Both the position numbers and the translations under genes were made by a program. This document shows positions 10,534-21,827 of a stretch of DNA of 64,000 nt, piece by piece. The first letter of the stretch is position 1. Each line of letters starts with the position of its first letter. This DNA comes from Flabesymbios commensalis (lineage: Eukaryota; Annelida; Polychaeta; Terebellida; Flabelligeridae): contig OZ024902.1 in the NCBI GenBank assembly GCA_964017125.1, positions 40,123,441-40,187,440 on the forward strand. The letters run 5' to 3'. The notes beneath the pieces were generated by a model. That model had not been told where the DNA came from. It saw nothing but the letters and a program-made list of their open reading frames with translations, and made no database searches.

Positions 10534-11302
10534 AATTCCACCTGTGAGAATGAGCTTGTGGATATTGTATCAAAAACCGACTGGCCGAAATCGGGTTGGC
10601 AAATCACTCCCCATCATGTTTTCCATTGTTAGAACAGCTGGCGCAAGTCCTGCCGAACTAACAAATGGAAAATCATGTTTGGTTCTTCACAAAGTTTATT
10701 GCATCTGGCGCAAGTCCGGATGCATCCTGCCCATACTTGCTAGCACTGATTTAGGCAGCTGGCGCAAATCCTGATGCTAGAATAAACTAATTCCACCTGT
10801 AAGAATGAGCTTGTGGATATTGTATCAAAAACCGACTGGTCGAAATCGGGTTGGCAAATCACTCCCCATCATGTTTTCCATTGTTAGAACAGCTGGCGCA
10901 AGTCCTGCCGAACTAACAAATGGAAAATCATATGTTTGGTTCTTCACAAAGTTTATTGCATCTGGCGCAAGTCCGGATGCATCCTGCCCATCCTTGCTAG
11001 CACTGATTTCAGCAGCTGTCGCAAATCCTGATGCTAGATTAAACTAATTCCACCTGTAAGAAAGAGCTTGTGGATATTGTATCAAAAACCAACTGGCCCA
11101 AATCCAGTTGGCAAATCACTCCCCATCATGTTTGCTATAGTTAGAACAGCTGGCGCAAGTCCTGCCGAACTAACAAATGAATAATCATATGTTTGGTTCT
11201 TCATGAAGTTCATTGCATCTGGCGCAAGTCCGGATGAATCCTGTCTATCATTACTAGCACTGATTTCAGCAGCTGGCGCAAGTCCTGATGCTAGATTAAT
11301 CA
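10534..11302. repeat. Three tandem copies of a 256-bp unit
   Basis: The units start at AATTCCACCTGT (10533), 10789 and 11046. Each contains GAGCTTGTGGATATTGTATC, two or more copies of CTGGCGCAAGTCC, and a closing GATGCTAGA. The open frames through the units are a by-product of repetition and change frame between copies. Confidence 0.93.
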
Positions 11303-11589
11303 AGCTAGACAGAGAGCATCATGTAGTTGGCGTATAAGGCATGCAATAATTACTGCGGCCTGTAACAACTGGCCAAGTCTTGTTGTAACCGACCTTGTAT
11401 TTATTGACTAATAATATGTTCTTGCAGTAGTTTAATTGAATAATTATATTGCTTTTACCTTACACTCCTACACTTGGATACTCTTCCGAATTATTTTAAT
11501 TTACAAATTATTTATTATATATTTATATATCTAAGTAAGAATGATGAAAGATTTAATTCTTGTGGCCATTTTTTTTTTTTTAATTTAAT

Positions 11590-12950
11590 TTCAAAGCAGC
11601 TGGATCACTAAGCTTTACAAAACAAACAACAAAGAAGAAAACTTAGAAAGAAAAAGGTGACCCAAAACATAATTTCGTAGGATCCACTTGAAACCTATGG
11701 TCACTTTGGCAAAGCCAGAGAATGGCCTACAGGAAAACCAGCCCCTGTGATTATTCCAGAGTCATCACAAATTGGCATAATTGCATTAATTATATAAAAT
11801 GAAATCAAGAGATTATCAACTATATCTCTTCTCAATAAATTAAATTATTACTAATGAGAACGTTAAATCTTAACTTCCTAACATGAATTATTTTAAAAAA
11901 TCTTTATGAGCACTAATATTGTATATTTTAATTTGAGATTAAGAGTGGCTGGTATGTATGCTTCATTGACCAAAAGTAACAAAAAAAGAAAACTCCATTC
12001 AAAGAGGAAAGGTGCCAAAAACATAGTTTTGACAAAGACCTATCTGAAACCGAAAGCTGTACTGGCGAGGCCAGAAAATAGCCCACAGGAAACAAATCCT
12101 GACAGGAATCAGTGGGTCCACCACAAATTGGCATCAGCCAATGTGATCATCGCCTCCAGAGTTTATCAATTCTTGCTAAATCAAATCCTAGAAACAACAA
12201 TTGCTCCTCTTATTTATTTATATTATTTGTAAATTTTAGCCCTACAAATCACACGATAAAATGTACCCAAAAAATTTAAGTAACAAAGATGAAACTCCCA
12301 AAAAATGAGGAAAAAGGCCAAAAACATATGTTCCTGACAACAAGACCTATCTGAAACCCCATAAGGCCGCAGTGGCAATGCCAAAGAATGGCCCACAGGA
12401 AAAACACTTCCTGAAAGGAATCAGTGAGTCAACCACAAATTGGCATAAATGCATAAAAGCAGCCAAAGTGGTTATCGCCTCCAGAGTTAATCAATCTTTG
12501 TTAAACAAATTCTCTGAGACAATTATCATTGATTTATAAAATTATTATTGTCTATTGCATTAAAGCAAGCACCATCTCAAATGTTTACTCAGCGAATCAC
12601 AACAAGAATCAATCTTCTTATTAAGATAATTTATAAAGTTGACCCTGCAAATCACACAATAAAATGTACCCAAAAAAATTTAAGTAACAAAGATGAAACT
12701 CCAAACGAGGAAAAAGGCCAAAAACATATGTTCCTGACAACAAGACCTATCTGAAACCCCATAAGGCCGCAGTGGCAATGCCAAAGAATGGCCCACAGGA
12801 AAAACAGTTCCTGAAAGGAATCAGTGAGTCAACCACAAACTAGCATAAAAGCAGCTAAAGTGGTTATCGCCTCAAGAGTTAATCAATCTTTGTTAAACAA
12901 ATTCTCTGACACAATTATAGTTGATTTATAAAATTAATATTGTCTAAAGT
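11590..12950. repeat. Degenerate tandem array of roughly 310-400-bp units
   Basis: Three to four diverged units each hold AAGTAACAAAGATGAAACTCC-like, GACCTATCTGAAACCC-like, GAATGGCCCACAGGAAAA-like and GGTTATCGCCTCCAGAGTT-like words in the same order. The clearest pair starts at about 12278 and 12680. A fragment with GGTTATCGCCTCAAAAAGTT is also at about 13515. Confidence 0.85.
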
Positions 12951-14230
12951 GAACGCCATCTCAAATTTTTACTCAGCGAATCATAACAAGTTAACATAGT
13001 ACTTTTTCACCTGAATGAAACCAAAATTTTGATATAATAAAGATGAAACTATTTTCCATCCCCCTTGACATATTAAAAGTTATGGAAGCATCATCCAAAC
13101 CCAAATTTGGATGCAAAAATGCAAATGATTTTTTCATTATGTCATTTCGCAAATGTTTGATAAATGAGAAACCGATCAGTGTTACTCTGCATTATGAGAA
13201 TTCTTGTTTTATGCTCAATTTGTTAAATTTGATAATTTATTAACAACTGAAATTCATGATTGAAACAAAGAATGAGTGAACGATAATGTAAGGTTTTGAG
13301 ACTGACTAGACCACATGGAAAGCCAACAATGTCAATGAGACAAAGATAAGGGTCTTAATCCAAATAATTGGTCAGACAGATTCAATAACAACCACGCAAA
13401 GCTGTTATCAAATATATACACAAACTATTAAAAATATTTGTAACATAAATTTTATTTATAGATCTTTATAGTCATAAAAAAATAAAGTATAGACAGCTAC
13501 AAATTTTTAATGTGCAATTGGTTATCGCCTCAAAAAGTTCATCAAATCTTGCTATTTTAAATCAAATTTAAAACTGGTGAACTATCACCACTCTCATTGA
13601 TTTAAATTAAATCAAAATTATATGGTCATTGTGCTTTTAACTTAATTTAAAGTTAACACTAGCGCTTAAATGTCTAAGATTGTATATTTTTTAGTCTACA
13701 TTTTAATAAAATCATGAGAGAACAGTCCAAACCAAATTTAATCCAGATGAATTTTGTATTATGAATTTGTCACTCCAAAAATATGTCACTAGTGACTGGA
13801 AGTGCTGCCGACTATTACACTAATAATGACGATTCAACCAGTCTAATGGTAGACTAGTCTACATCATATATTTTAATTTTTATTCCATAGTCTATACTAA
13901 ACTATAGTATAGTCTGAGTCTACTAACAGTTAGAGTAACAATTAGAGCCGAGTCTAGACTATATCTAGCCTCCAGTAACTTTGACATTTGATTAACAGCG
14001 CGTACGGATAATACTATTAAAAATAGTTAATAAAAACACGAATTCAGCGTGAGCGATAATATAAGAATTTGAAGTGGACTTAACCACGTGACTGCGACCG
14101 GATTGATGTCGGCGATGTCAATCGAAGTCATAATCTAAAAAACCACTGACACATGGTTGAACATATTCAAAAACAATGCAAAACTATATCTATCATATAA
14201 AAGAACTATTGAAACGTATTTAAAATACAA
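12951..14230. other. AT-rich stretch with TAGTCTA-rich patch
   Basis: No gene seen. The patch 13830-13975 is unusually rich in TAGTCTA/TAGACTA words in both orientations, which could fold on itself. Confidence 0.4.
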
Positions 14231-14453
14231 GATTTTCTTGATAGACATAGAATCTGCTATATAAATTTATATTTCTTTCGGATTAATTTTTGGTTTGGAT
14301 CACCCTCAAGATTTCATTGCTAAAAGAGACCGTTACAAACAAATCGAGATCCGAACAAACCACGAATTACATAGCTTGGGATTCGCCTAAGATTAATAAT
14401 CTATTTTGTGTCCGATAAAAAGAGCTTTCATTTTACGAAAACTCTGTATTTAT
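14231..14453. repeat. 223-bp module B, second copy
   Basis: It matches 9003-9225 in the same orientation except for A/T in the AAATTTAAATTT region and A/C before TTCGCCTAAG. The flanks are unrelated to those of the first copy except at the very end (TTTAT). Confidence 0.9.
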
Positions 14454-14690
14454 TTTTTATATCAACTCAGCTCACCTCTGGCTGTGGTATAGTGAGAGCT
14501 GCACCGAACTGATACAAAAAGAGCTAGCATGGGTCCGTCCGGTTCCACTAAAACTCTAAACTAAGATCTTCTTTACTTTCTCTCATTTCCGACAGAAAAG
14601 TTAGGATAAATCTTAACGTTTCTAATGGAAATGAGAGCAAGGTAATGTAATCTTAATGTTAAGATGCTTAGTGGTAAGGTATGCTCGCTC

Positions 14691-14796
14691 CCAGTAAACA
14701 CAAACCATTTATATAACATTTATACAACATTGGCCCAACGTGCCCCGTCGGCCCAACATCGCACAAATGTTATACAAACGTTCTGCGTTTACTGGG
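14691..14796. mobile_element. Palindromic MITE with CCAGTAAACA ends
   Basis: It starts CCAGTAAACAC and ends GCGTTTACTGG, with TTGGCCCAACG near the middle and the complementary words CATTTATACAAC / GTTATACAAACG. It belongs to the palindromic family spread over the window. Confidence 0.7.
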
Positions 14797-14976
14797 TTGT
14801 ATTCGAAATGTAGGCCTCTGTGAAATCAGAAATATTTCATATAAATCACACACGTGTCTCCAGAATGTAAAAGGGTTAATGTTGTGAATCATCACTGGTA
14901 ATCACTGCTAATGCGTCTGACCTAATTATGCCCTATGAGATACATGAGATACAGGTCACTGAACCTTGCCATTTAA

Positions 14977-15220
14977 CCCTTTAAGCCCTCACGATGCATT
15001 AAAGCATCATTTCACATCCCTGAAAACATACCTAATTCCCCTACAACTAGGGGTTTTAGAATGAATATTTACATGAAACTATTTTACCAATACATGGCAA
15101 TTTTTTGTACTTTTTCACTCACTTCAAATCATCTTCATCCACTACAAGTCGAGAATTGCGACAGCAATTCGCGGCTTGTAGTGGATGAAGATGACAATGG
15201 TAAATTCAGGCTTGAAAGGG
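14977..15220. mobile_element. TTAA-flanked MITE, family T1, copy 1
   Basis: TTAA stands at both edges (14973-14976 and 15221-15224). The ends are CCCTTTAAGCC and GGCTTGAAAGGG. A TTAA target with CCC/GGG ends is the hallmark of piggyBac-type transposition. The 244-bp body contains a long hairpin: CATCTTCATCCACTACAAG pairs with CTTGTAGTGGATGAAGATG around GAATTGCGACAGCAATTC. No coding frame, so it is non-autonomous. Confidence 0.88.
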
Positions 15221-15700
15221 TTAATTCAAGATGTCAACATACAGTTTCCTTTCTTTAGCCTACTAAAATAACCACAGGTTGTCTTGCTTGTGGGAATAAA
15301 ATATCCACGATTTTTTTACACGCAGAAATTTTTTCATTTAAAGTACATGCCAATGTAATCGAGTGGACAAAATCAGTAAAAAACGAGTAGAACATGTCCT
15401 TTTGGAACGACAAACATTGTGCTTCGGGCAACTTTTTATCTGTGCAATGTCCACCAGCAGTAACTCCTTACTTAAAATGTAAGCAGTCCATGTTGGCTAC
15501 CTTTATAGGGCTGAGCTTGTAATCTGAAAGGAATGTACAGGAAATGGCCCATCTGCGACAGGCAAGAAGCATTAGACAGTTGGAGGCTAAGGCGACTACA
15601 TATTTTTTTATTTCTCATAACTACACGTACAGTATTGCACTTGTTGTAAACACGAAAGAAATGCATGTTGTTTTAGGCCTTCGTTATGTACTCCGTGGGG

Positions 15701-15975
15701 TGAGTGAATATAGCTTTACGTCGTTTTCTGCACAATCGTGGCTATATCGCAACAGAAGGAAGCCCGAAGTCGAGACTATGCCCTACTCTTATCTAATGAC
15801 TTCTAGGGTATACTTACAGTGCACAGTACCATAGACAGCACTACACACTCCAGGCCTTTGAACAGTTTGGAGCAATGCTTATTATAACCACGATGCCAAA
15901 TATATCCGACCTAGCCGAGACTCGAATCCAGTACCTTTGAGTTTCCAGCCACAACCGGTCAGAAAAAGCCATCGG
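15701..15975 (-). mobile_element. tRNA-derived SINE, diverged minus-strand copy
   Basis: On the minus strand this matches the SINE at 1930: the body CTCCAAACTGTTCAAAGGC, GTACTGTGCACTGTAAG-like and TTTCTGCACAATCG-like words appear in the same order, preceded by a weak tRNA-like head near 15955. It is older than the copies at 2-3 kb. Confidence 0.85.
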
Positions 15976-16407
15976 AGCCGACCACTCAGCAGAGTATAAA
16001 CTGGGAAATGCATCTCTCGTGGAACAATGCACAGATATATTGAAAAAAAAACTAATTTAATTTTTATTTTTACCCACTTGAAGGTGTGGGTCGCGGTAGC
16101 GAGACAAAGCTCCAGGTTGGTGAACATTTGAATAATGTGGCAAAGGTTATTTTAAACATTTGAATAATTTGGCAAAGGTTATTTTAAATTTATTTTTGTC
16201 AAATAAAACCCATATAGTGAGCTAGTCACTCTTATGAGGCTATTGACAATACCGAGCTGTTGGTCTGATGATCGGTTGTTTGAAAATACTAATCAAATGT
16301 AGGCTTCCTATCTCGAACCATTTTAAGCTCATTGCTTGAAAATACTACTCAAATATACTGTCTCGAGCAGCAATTTCATTTGATCTATATGCCTAGCGTT
16401 TGCTTAA

Positions 16408-16644
16408 CCCTTTAACCGCCAAATTATTCAATCTGAATTTTCACCCACTTGAAGTTGTGTCTCGCTGACGCGATCCACAACTTCAAGTGTGTGAAAAATA
16501 TTCAGATTTGACAAAATGGAGGTCAACTGTTTTCAAATATTGCTGATTGGTGCCACATTTGATCTTTAACATGTTTAAAATGTGGTACTTAATGTGCTAA
16601 AAAAAGTCAAAACCCGAATATATGCGACACCGGCGGTTAAAGGG
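16408..16644. mobile_element. TTAA-flanked MITE, family T2
   Basis: TTAA at 16404-16407 and 16645-16648 encloses perfect 13-bp inverted ends, CCCTTTAACCGCC and GGCGGTTAAAGGG. Near the left end a hairpin pairs TTCACCCACTTGAAGTTGTG with CACAACTTCAAGTGTGTGAA around CTCGCTGACGCGATC. The 237-bp body is non-coding. This is a piggyBac-type MITE distinct in sequence from T1. Confidence 0.9.
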
Positions 16645-16850
16645 TTAATGTTTGTACATGGTCTTAGCTACACACGGAATTAGAATTCGTCAGCATCAAC
16701 ATTCGAGCGTAAACCAACGCGACCTATAGCTTATTCCGTAATACATGCAGAGGCGGGCAGCAGTAAACGCTCAGCATCCCCCTGCGACAAGGCTAAAGCA
16801 GCGCCTTGCTGTAGGGAAGATGCCGCTTAGTAGGAAAGTAATGCGCTAAC

Positions 16851-17015
16851 CTTTGGTGTGATTTCCGACGTCTTCGTAACCGCTGATCTTGTGTAATCTA
16901 GACAAATCCAGAGGAACCAGCTGAGGCTCGGGACCTGAATGGTTCTCAGGCATATCCGTGGAAGGCATGTCTGGTCCATCGTACATCGGCTTGTCCCCGG
17001 GACAGGGATGCCAGG
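16851..17015 (-). CDS. Internal exon of an unidentified host gene (3' of the two exons)
   Basis: Read on the minus strand, a T-rich tract and TGTAG lie directly before the exon and AAAG|GTTAGC follows it, so both splice sites are good. The open phase gives 54 full codons, including WHPCPGDKPMYDGPDMPSTD, then PQLVPLDLSRLHKISGYEDV and ending GNHTK. The exon enters and leaves in phase 1. That fits the exon at 48431-48733, whose last base C joins the first bases CC here into a proline codon. The peptide is Pro- and acid-rich with a tyrosine motif GYEDV, as in disordered cytoplasmic tails, but I do not recognise the protein. No start or stop codon falls inside, and downstream exons would lie below 16.8 kb or outside the window. 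It is GC-richer than its surroundings. Confidence 0.78.
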
Positions 17016-17043
17016 CTACAAAAAAAAGACAATAACACTTTAA

Positions 17044-17286
17044 CTCTTTAGGCCCTCACGATGCATTAAGACATCATTTTACATCACTGTGAACAGACTT
17101 AATTTTCCTACAACCAAGGGTTCTAGAACGAAAATTCCCATGAAACTGGTTTACTAATACATGGCAATTTTCTTTAACTTTTAAACCACATCAAATCATC
17201 TTCATCCACTACAAGTCGAGTATTGCAACAGCAATTCGCGGCTTGTAGTTGATGAGGTGACAATGGCAAATTCAGGCTTGAAAGGA
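17044..17286. mobile_element. TTAA-flanked MITE, family T1, copy 2
   Basis: This shares CCCTCACGATGCATTAA, the TACAACxAxGGGTT word and the GCAATTCGCGGCTTGTAGT hairpin with the copy at 14977. The left TTAA is at 17040-17043. The right end has decayed to GGATAAA. It sits in the intron about 22 bp upstream of the splice acceptor of the exon at 16851-17015. Confidence 0.85.
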
Positions 17287-17333
17287 TAAAAAGCCAAAAA
17301 TGATCATTAACGACGACACAATCTATCAGATCT

Positions 17334-17569
17334 TATGCTATTTCCCCACATTAGACCACGGTGAAGCGCAGTGCATCCCGGAGGCGTCTTCCGTGTTCCA
17401 TTATAAGAGAGAACACGAGTTTCATTACGCAATCTACAGACACGAATGATTTGTCGATAAGGATACATACGGTGTCAAGAAGGCGCTTAACAGATTGCCC
17501 GGTGGGAACGCAACATATCCCGGTCGGGAAATGATACAGGAAGACGCCGATGACAATACGGAAGATTAA
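17334..17569. other. GC-richer island, possibly an eroded coding fragment
   Basis: Both strands are nearly open. On the plus strand one frame reads FHYKREHEFHYAIYRHE, a TGA, then KKALNRLPGGNATYPGREM and a stop after about 40 codons. On the minus strand a frame of about 70 codons reads KRLLDTVCILIDKSF and VMKLVFSLIMEHGRRLRDA. No splice sites convince me. It could be a fragment of a mobile-element gene or an unrecognised exon. Confidence 0.3.
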
Positions 17570-18361
17570 TTTTTTTTTTTTAATATTTATTATAAAAAAT
17601 AGTAAATAACATCACCTTGATTCGAAAAAAAGTGTTATCACACAAAGGTTATTAAAGCGGCCGTAAACTGTATTTGAAATAACGTAGTTTAGTAACAGTT
17701 TTTTTTATTGCAGGCTTATATATAAGTAATGTTTAAATTAAATAGCCATGTTAAAATCCTACATCAATATTTATGTATGTGAATCGTTATTGCTGCACAT
17801 ACTTCAACATCAGGGGCTGAACAATATCATCCTTAGATGAACACAATCACTCTCATTGAATATAGATGTAAATGGATCATTTTTTGCTGATTATAATCAA
17901 ATAGTTCTGATTTTTACAAGTATTCATCATGTTCAATTCGTGATTTAAAATTCCATATTGATAAAAAAATAATGATGGTACAGGTATGAATTATTGTCAC
18001 AATTATAAGTCCGGCACTAATTGTATTTTTGTAATTTCAATTTGCACGGAATTGCGTTCATTGCGTATTTCCGTCCATTTAATAGGTGTATTTTGCACTT
18101 AGAACATTAATAAACAATTTTGTATTTTAAGTGGTGTGAACAATACTATAGCATACATCATAAAGTATTTCAAGGTATGCATTATATTTCACAAATTTCA
18201 AGCTATAGCTTCATGCTCATATACATGTATTATAAGTCCGGTTTCGATTTGACAAATGTATATGCTATGTGACGGACTTACGGCGATTTCATTCCGCGGT
18301 GGTCCAAGGAGGTTACACCAGAAATCCTCATGTATTTCTGGTTACACGGATATATCAGTGA
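17570..18361. other. AT-rich intron sequence
   Basis: No gene or ordered repeat seen. AAGTCCGGCACTAATT near 18008 and GTCCGGTTTCGATT near 18236 may be diverged copies of one word. Confidence 0.4.
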
Positions 18362-18645
18362 GTGAGTGAGTAAATAATGTTTTATGTCGCTTTCTGCACA
18401 ATCATGGTACGATCGCGACAGAAGGAAGCCCGAAGCCTGGACTATGCCCTACTTTTATTTCGAATGACTTAAAGGGTTCTTCATACTGCACAGTACCATA
18501 GGAATCACTGTACACTCCATGCCTTTGAACAGTTTGGAGCACTATACATGCACAACCACGATGACAAACACCCGCTTCGACCGGAATTCGAACTTGGTAC
18601 CTCCTTGTTACAAGCCCCAGTCGATACGAGTGAGCCATCGGGATC
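18362..18645 (-). mobile_element. tRNA-derived SINE, minus-strand copy
   Basis: The complement gives a tRNA-like head (CGATGGCTCACTCGTATCG-like), a B box close to GGTTCGAATTCC, then the body words CTCCAAACTGTTCAAAGGC and TTTCTGCACAATCATGG-like, ending at GTGAGTGAGTGAG on the plus strand. The head is followed on its outer side by a doubled CGGATATCTTAG word. Confidence 0.88.
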
Positions 18646-18799
18646 GGATATCTTAGCCGGCTCGGATATCTTAGAGGCAGCACGATGTATATACGGATAT
18701 AATGAAGGTTCCACGCATAATCCACGGATGTTGCAGTCATAATGTATTTAACATCTCATCACACATAATACCCCTCCCATAGACTAGCATGTATTATCG

Positions 18800-18915
18800 C
18801 CCATACTCCATATACGGAATACGGCGTTCGCTCATCGATATCTGCTCGATCACTGAAGTTAAGCGACGTCGCGCCCGGTTCATAAGTGGATGGGTGACCG
18901 CCTGGGACTGCCAGG
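18800..18915 (+). pseudogene. 5S rRNA-derived sequence (5S pseudogene or SINE3 head)
   Basis: GATCACTGAAGTTAAGCGAC, then GCGCCCGG and GGATGGGTGACCGCCTGGGA match the internal promoter (A box, intermediate element, C box) and 3' half of metazoan 5S rRNA. The 5' half is poor: about 11 extra bases lie between the GAA of the 5' arm and GATCAC, and the terminal stem is weak. A tail with AGATGGCTCGTCTGACTGAC and TTGGACGTAAAGGAACCTT follows, which is typical of SINE3-type elements rather than a 5S repeat unit. The region 18930-19200 probably belongs to it. Confidence 0.75.
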
Positions 18916-19166
18916 TGCCGTATACACTATCGTGGGGCTCAGAGAACCACGTAAATCAGATGGCTCGTCTGACTGACTTTGAGTTGGACGTAAAGGAACC
19001 TTAATGGACGTAGGCGCAGTTTCCATCCGACGAGACCCCAAAAATCCACAATATGGAGTACATGTACTTGGCACATATATAAGGCCATGAATGATATCAG
19101 GAATGATAACAGGCCTTGCTAAGCTACTCCCGTGGCGCGATAGCACAATAGTGCGTACTGCCACGT

Positions 19167-19192
19167 AATATACAGATACAGATACAGATACT
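19167..19192. repeat. Short ACAGAT repeat
   Basis: ACAGATACAGATACAGATAC at the end of the presumed 5S-derived element may be its 3' microsatellite tail. Confidence 0.6.
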
Positions 19193-19199
19193 CTTGGGC

Positions 19200-20348
19200 C
19201 TCTCAGCATTCTTCAAATGAAAAAAATTTATAGGCCTATAGCTATGTGCTTTTTGAATCATCAGAACATATTCTATCAATATAAAAAAATAAAAAATGGT
19301 GATTAAACATAGTTTTTTCTATTTTCCATGCAAATGTTATGTCCTAGTATAATCTCCGAGAGTTGCCAATGCACAGGAACTGTCGAATGCAGCATATCCC
19401 TTGTTATTACCAGAGTAGTGACTACATTTTATATCAATCTATCCAGATTTCGATGTTTTGGAGCAAGAAATTGTCACCCAATCAGAATGAAGTGGTATCA
19501 AAATGATATAAATGTACTATTTAAACCCAAGCCTGCTGTAAATCCTCACATTTTAAAACAAGATCGTAACACTCCCACTATATAGTATTATTTTTTTAAA
19601 TGATATGCGCGTATGGATTTGTTCGACGGAAGCAAAGTGGGAAGGCTCAGTCGTGCTGCCGCCGGGCAAATTGAAAAAAAATAATGTGCCCGGATCTACA
19701 TGGTACAGCGCGGAGCATTCCGGATGGCATATCCGGCCTCTATCGTGATCCAATCCAGCAAAGGGGAAGGGGCATTAGGTATGTGATCTGGGTCTAACTC
19801 TTTCAGAAAACCGAACCTGGTGGGCTACAGTACTTGACACCACCTATAACCTGATAACCAGATAACACCCATAACACTTGTCACACTTCTTCAAAACCGT
19901 AGGATTACAATTATTCGAGGCATTCGATCTGTTCTGCAATGTTCTATCAAGAATGGGGCCGCAATAATATTCAAAGTTCTTGATTCCATTGACTATTCTG
20001 ACCGCCGGCGAAGACAACAACGAAAAATATGGTAATTAGATTTATTTGTTAGATTTATTGACAGGCAATATTGTGAAACTTAATATTGAGGATCATCTCG
20101 ACCTGTCGACAGAGGCGGTGCTCTAGCGTATAAATACAGGATAACTTGATCCTGACTTCAAGCATTGTAGCTACTTGTAATCCCCCGGTAAATAAATGTG
20201 TTTACAACAAATATATATAATGAAATTAAAAAATACAGGACAACCCTGGAAACAACTAGTATTTGTATAAAAGTCCTACTTATTCGGTCCGGGGGCATTC
20301 CGTGTACAAAGCAGCTCAAGTTTAACTGACCACCAGGATTGAACGTCT
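19200..20348. other. Unassigned intron sequence
   Basis: Nothing convincing was found. A GC-richer patch at 19620-19760 carries no splice-bounded frame. Confidence 0.35.
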
Positions 20349-20560
20349 TAGCCCTTAAAGCGCTGAATTATTTTTGTATAAACCATGGAGTCTAAGGTGT
20401 TTTTTTTATTTTGCAATAATCATAAATGTATTAGTTAGGCTTTTCCGATTCATTCGAATGCCTATGCTATGAGTCTACGACCAGTAGCAATAATTTTACT
20501 CTGACAGTGCGGGGATCGACTTTAGTCGTCAGAATCTGACGTCTACAGACGTTATAGTAT
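20349..20560. mobile_element. MITE family T3, partial copy
   Basis: This starts AGCCCTTAAAGCGCTGAATT and holds TAAACCATGGAG, ATTCATTCGAATGCC-like and CAGTGCGGGGATCGACTTTA followed by TCTGACGTCTACAGAC. The same order is found in the better copy at 23597-23811. The right end is lost. Confidence 0.7.
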
Positions 20561-21187
20561 TGTATCGGTAAAATTTAATGTTAGATGTTATTGAGTTTTA
20601 CCTTTTATGGGTCAAAATACTTTAATCAATACAAACAATACAAACCACCTGTTACTTTACCAAGACTTTTTAGGCCACCGTTTTTTATTATTAATTGGTT
20701 CTCAAGAATTTTCATTTAATATTCAGAGCAGACGGCTGGAAAAAAATAAAAATAAAAAATAATAATTTGATTTTGGAACGGTAAACTTACACAAAAAAAA
20801 CTTTTTAAGTGTTGATTTACTACATCTGAAAAATGCATAATTTACATCATTATTTCAAATTATATCGGCGGTAGAAGATAATAAAAAAATTAGAAAATTC
20901 CTTTTTTTTGTATTGATTTTCCATTATCGTGACTCGGCAGACTTGAAAGCCAATTAATCAACGAGCTCTAGCCTTAAAAAAACATTCCTAAAACTAGATA
21001 GTGGGCGAGTTCCTCTAAGTGCAGCGTCTTGCACTAATTATTTGTTATCGCCACTTAATTAGAAAACCCAATTAGTGATTAATTAGCATAGAGAGTACAT
21101 CAACAAAATCAATGGGAAATACAGTGTTTGGTGGGGGGGGGGGGTCCGGATTCGTCTCTCTTACGTACCCAATTCCTATTGACACGT
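20561..21187. other. AT-rich intron sequence
   Basis: No gene, RNA or ordered repeat seen. A run of G at about 21131-21143 is a simple repeat. Confidence 0.35.
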
Positions 21188-21325
21188 TCCCAGCAGACAC
21201 AAGACGCTGATCCAATGCTGGTTCAACGCTGGCAAATATCTACGACACTGGCCCAGCATGAAAACAGCGTCAACGTCTCGTCTCTGCTGGATAATCATTG
21301 TTCTGTAGATCCTGAAAGCTTGGGT
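21188..21325. mobile_element. Palindromic MITE family, diverged copy
   Basis: TCCCAGCAGACACAAGACGCTGATCCAATGCTGG is the family's left half, and GCGTCAACGTCTCGTCTCTGCTGG lies in the right half. The centre has CTACGACACTGGCCCAGC. Another G run stands at 21463-21475. Confidence 0.6.
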
Positions 21326-21827
21326 CCAGCTTGGGTCGGGATCACCATGCTGTGGGTGCCAAGTAAGCAGATACTACTTTTTGATATTAGGCCATCGGCT
21401 ATTTTTTTGCTGTTAACATCTCATTTCATGTTTTGGACATATTTGGTGTGGGTGAGTTGTGGGGGGGGGGGGGGGAGTTCGGGTGTAGTCCTACGTCGGG
21501 TAGTTGTAGCCCATGGCCTAGCATGTTACTTTCCAAGTAAGCAGTCAGATGTTTGTCTTAGTAGGATTTTCACGTACGAAAACTAACCCGTTATTAGTCC
21601 ACCGTGCCCACCACCTACAACGCTACCAAGGCATACTCGCTTTTATATTGCTGGCATTTATGTTTGTTCTTTTGTCTTGTTTGTTTCTATATATTTTCAA
21701 GCTGTAAATAATAAATGTGCAAAATATTACAAAAAAAAATTTATTTGCAGCTGACAGACTGCTGTTGCAGTCTGAACTATTGCCTACGGTTCTCCCGTCC
21801 CGCAAAGGCAAACAACAACAACTGCAT

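Noticed and set aside
8351-14453. An LTR element bounded by the 223-bp repeats
   Set aside because: The repeats do not start TG and end CA, no primer site or coding trace lies between them, and no target duplication was seen.
18800-18915. A functional 5S rRNA gene
   Set aside because: The 5' arm carries extra bases, the terminal stem is poor and no T-run terminator follows at the right place.
21128-21586. A 152-residue plus-strand frame
   Set aside because: It crosses two G-runs and a palindromic MITE copy and has no domain or splice support.
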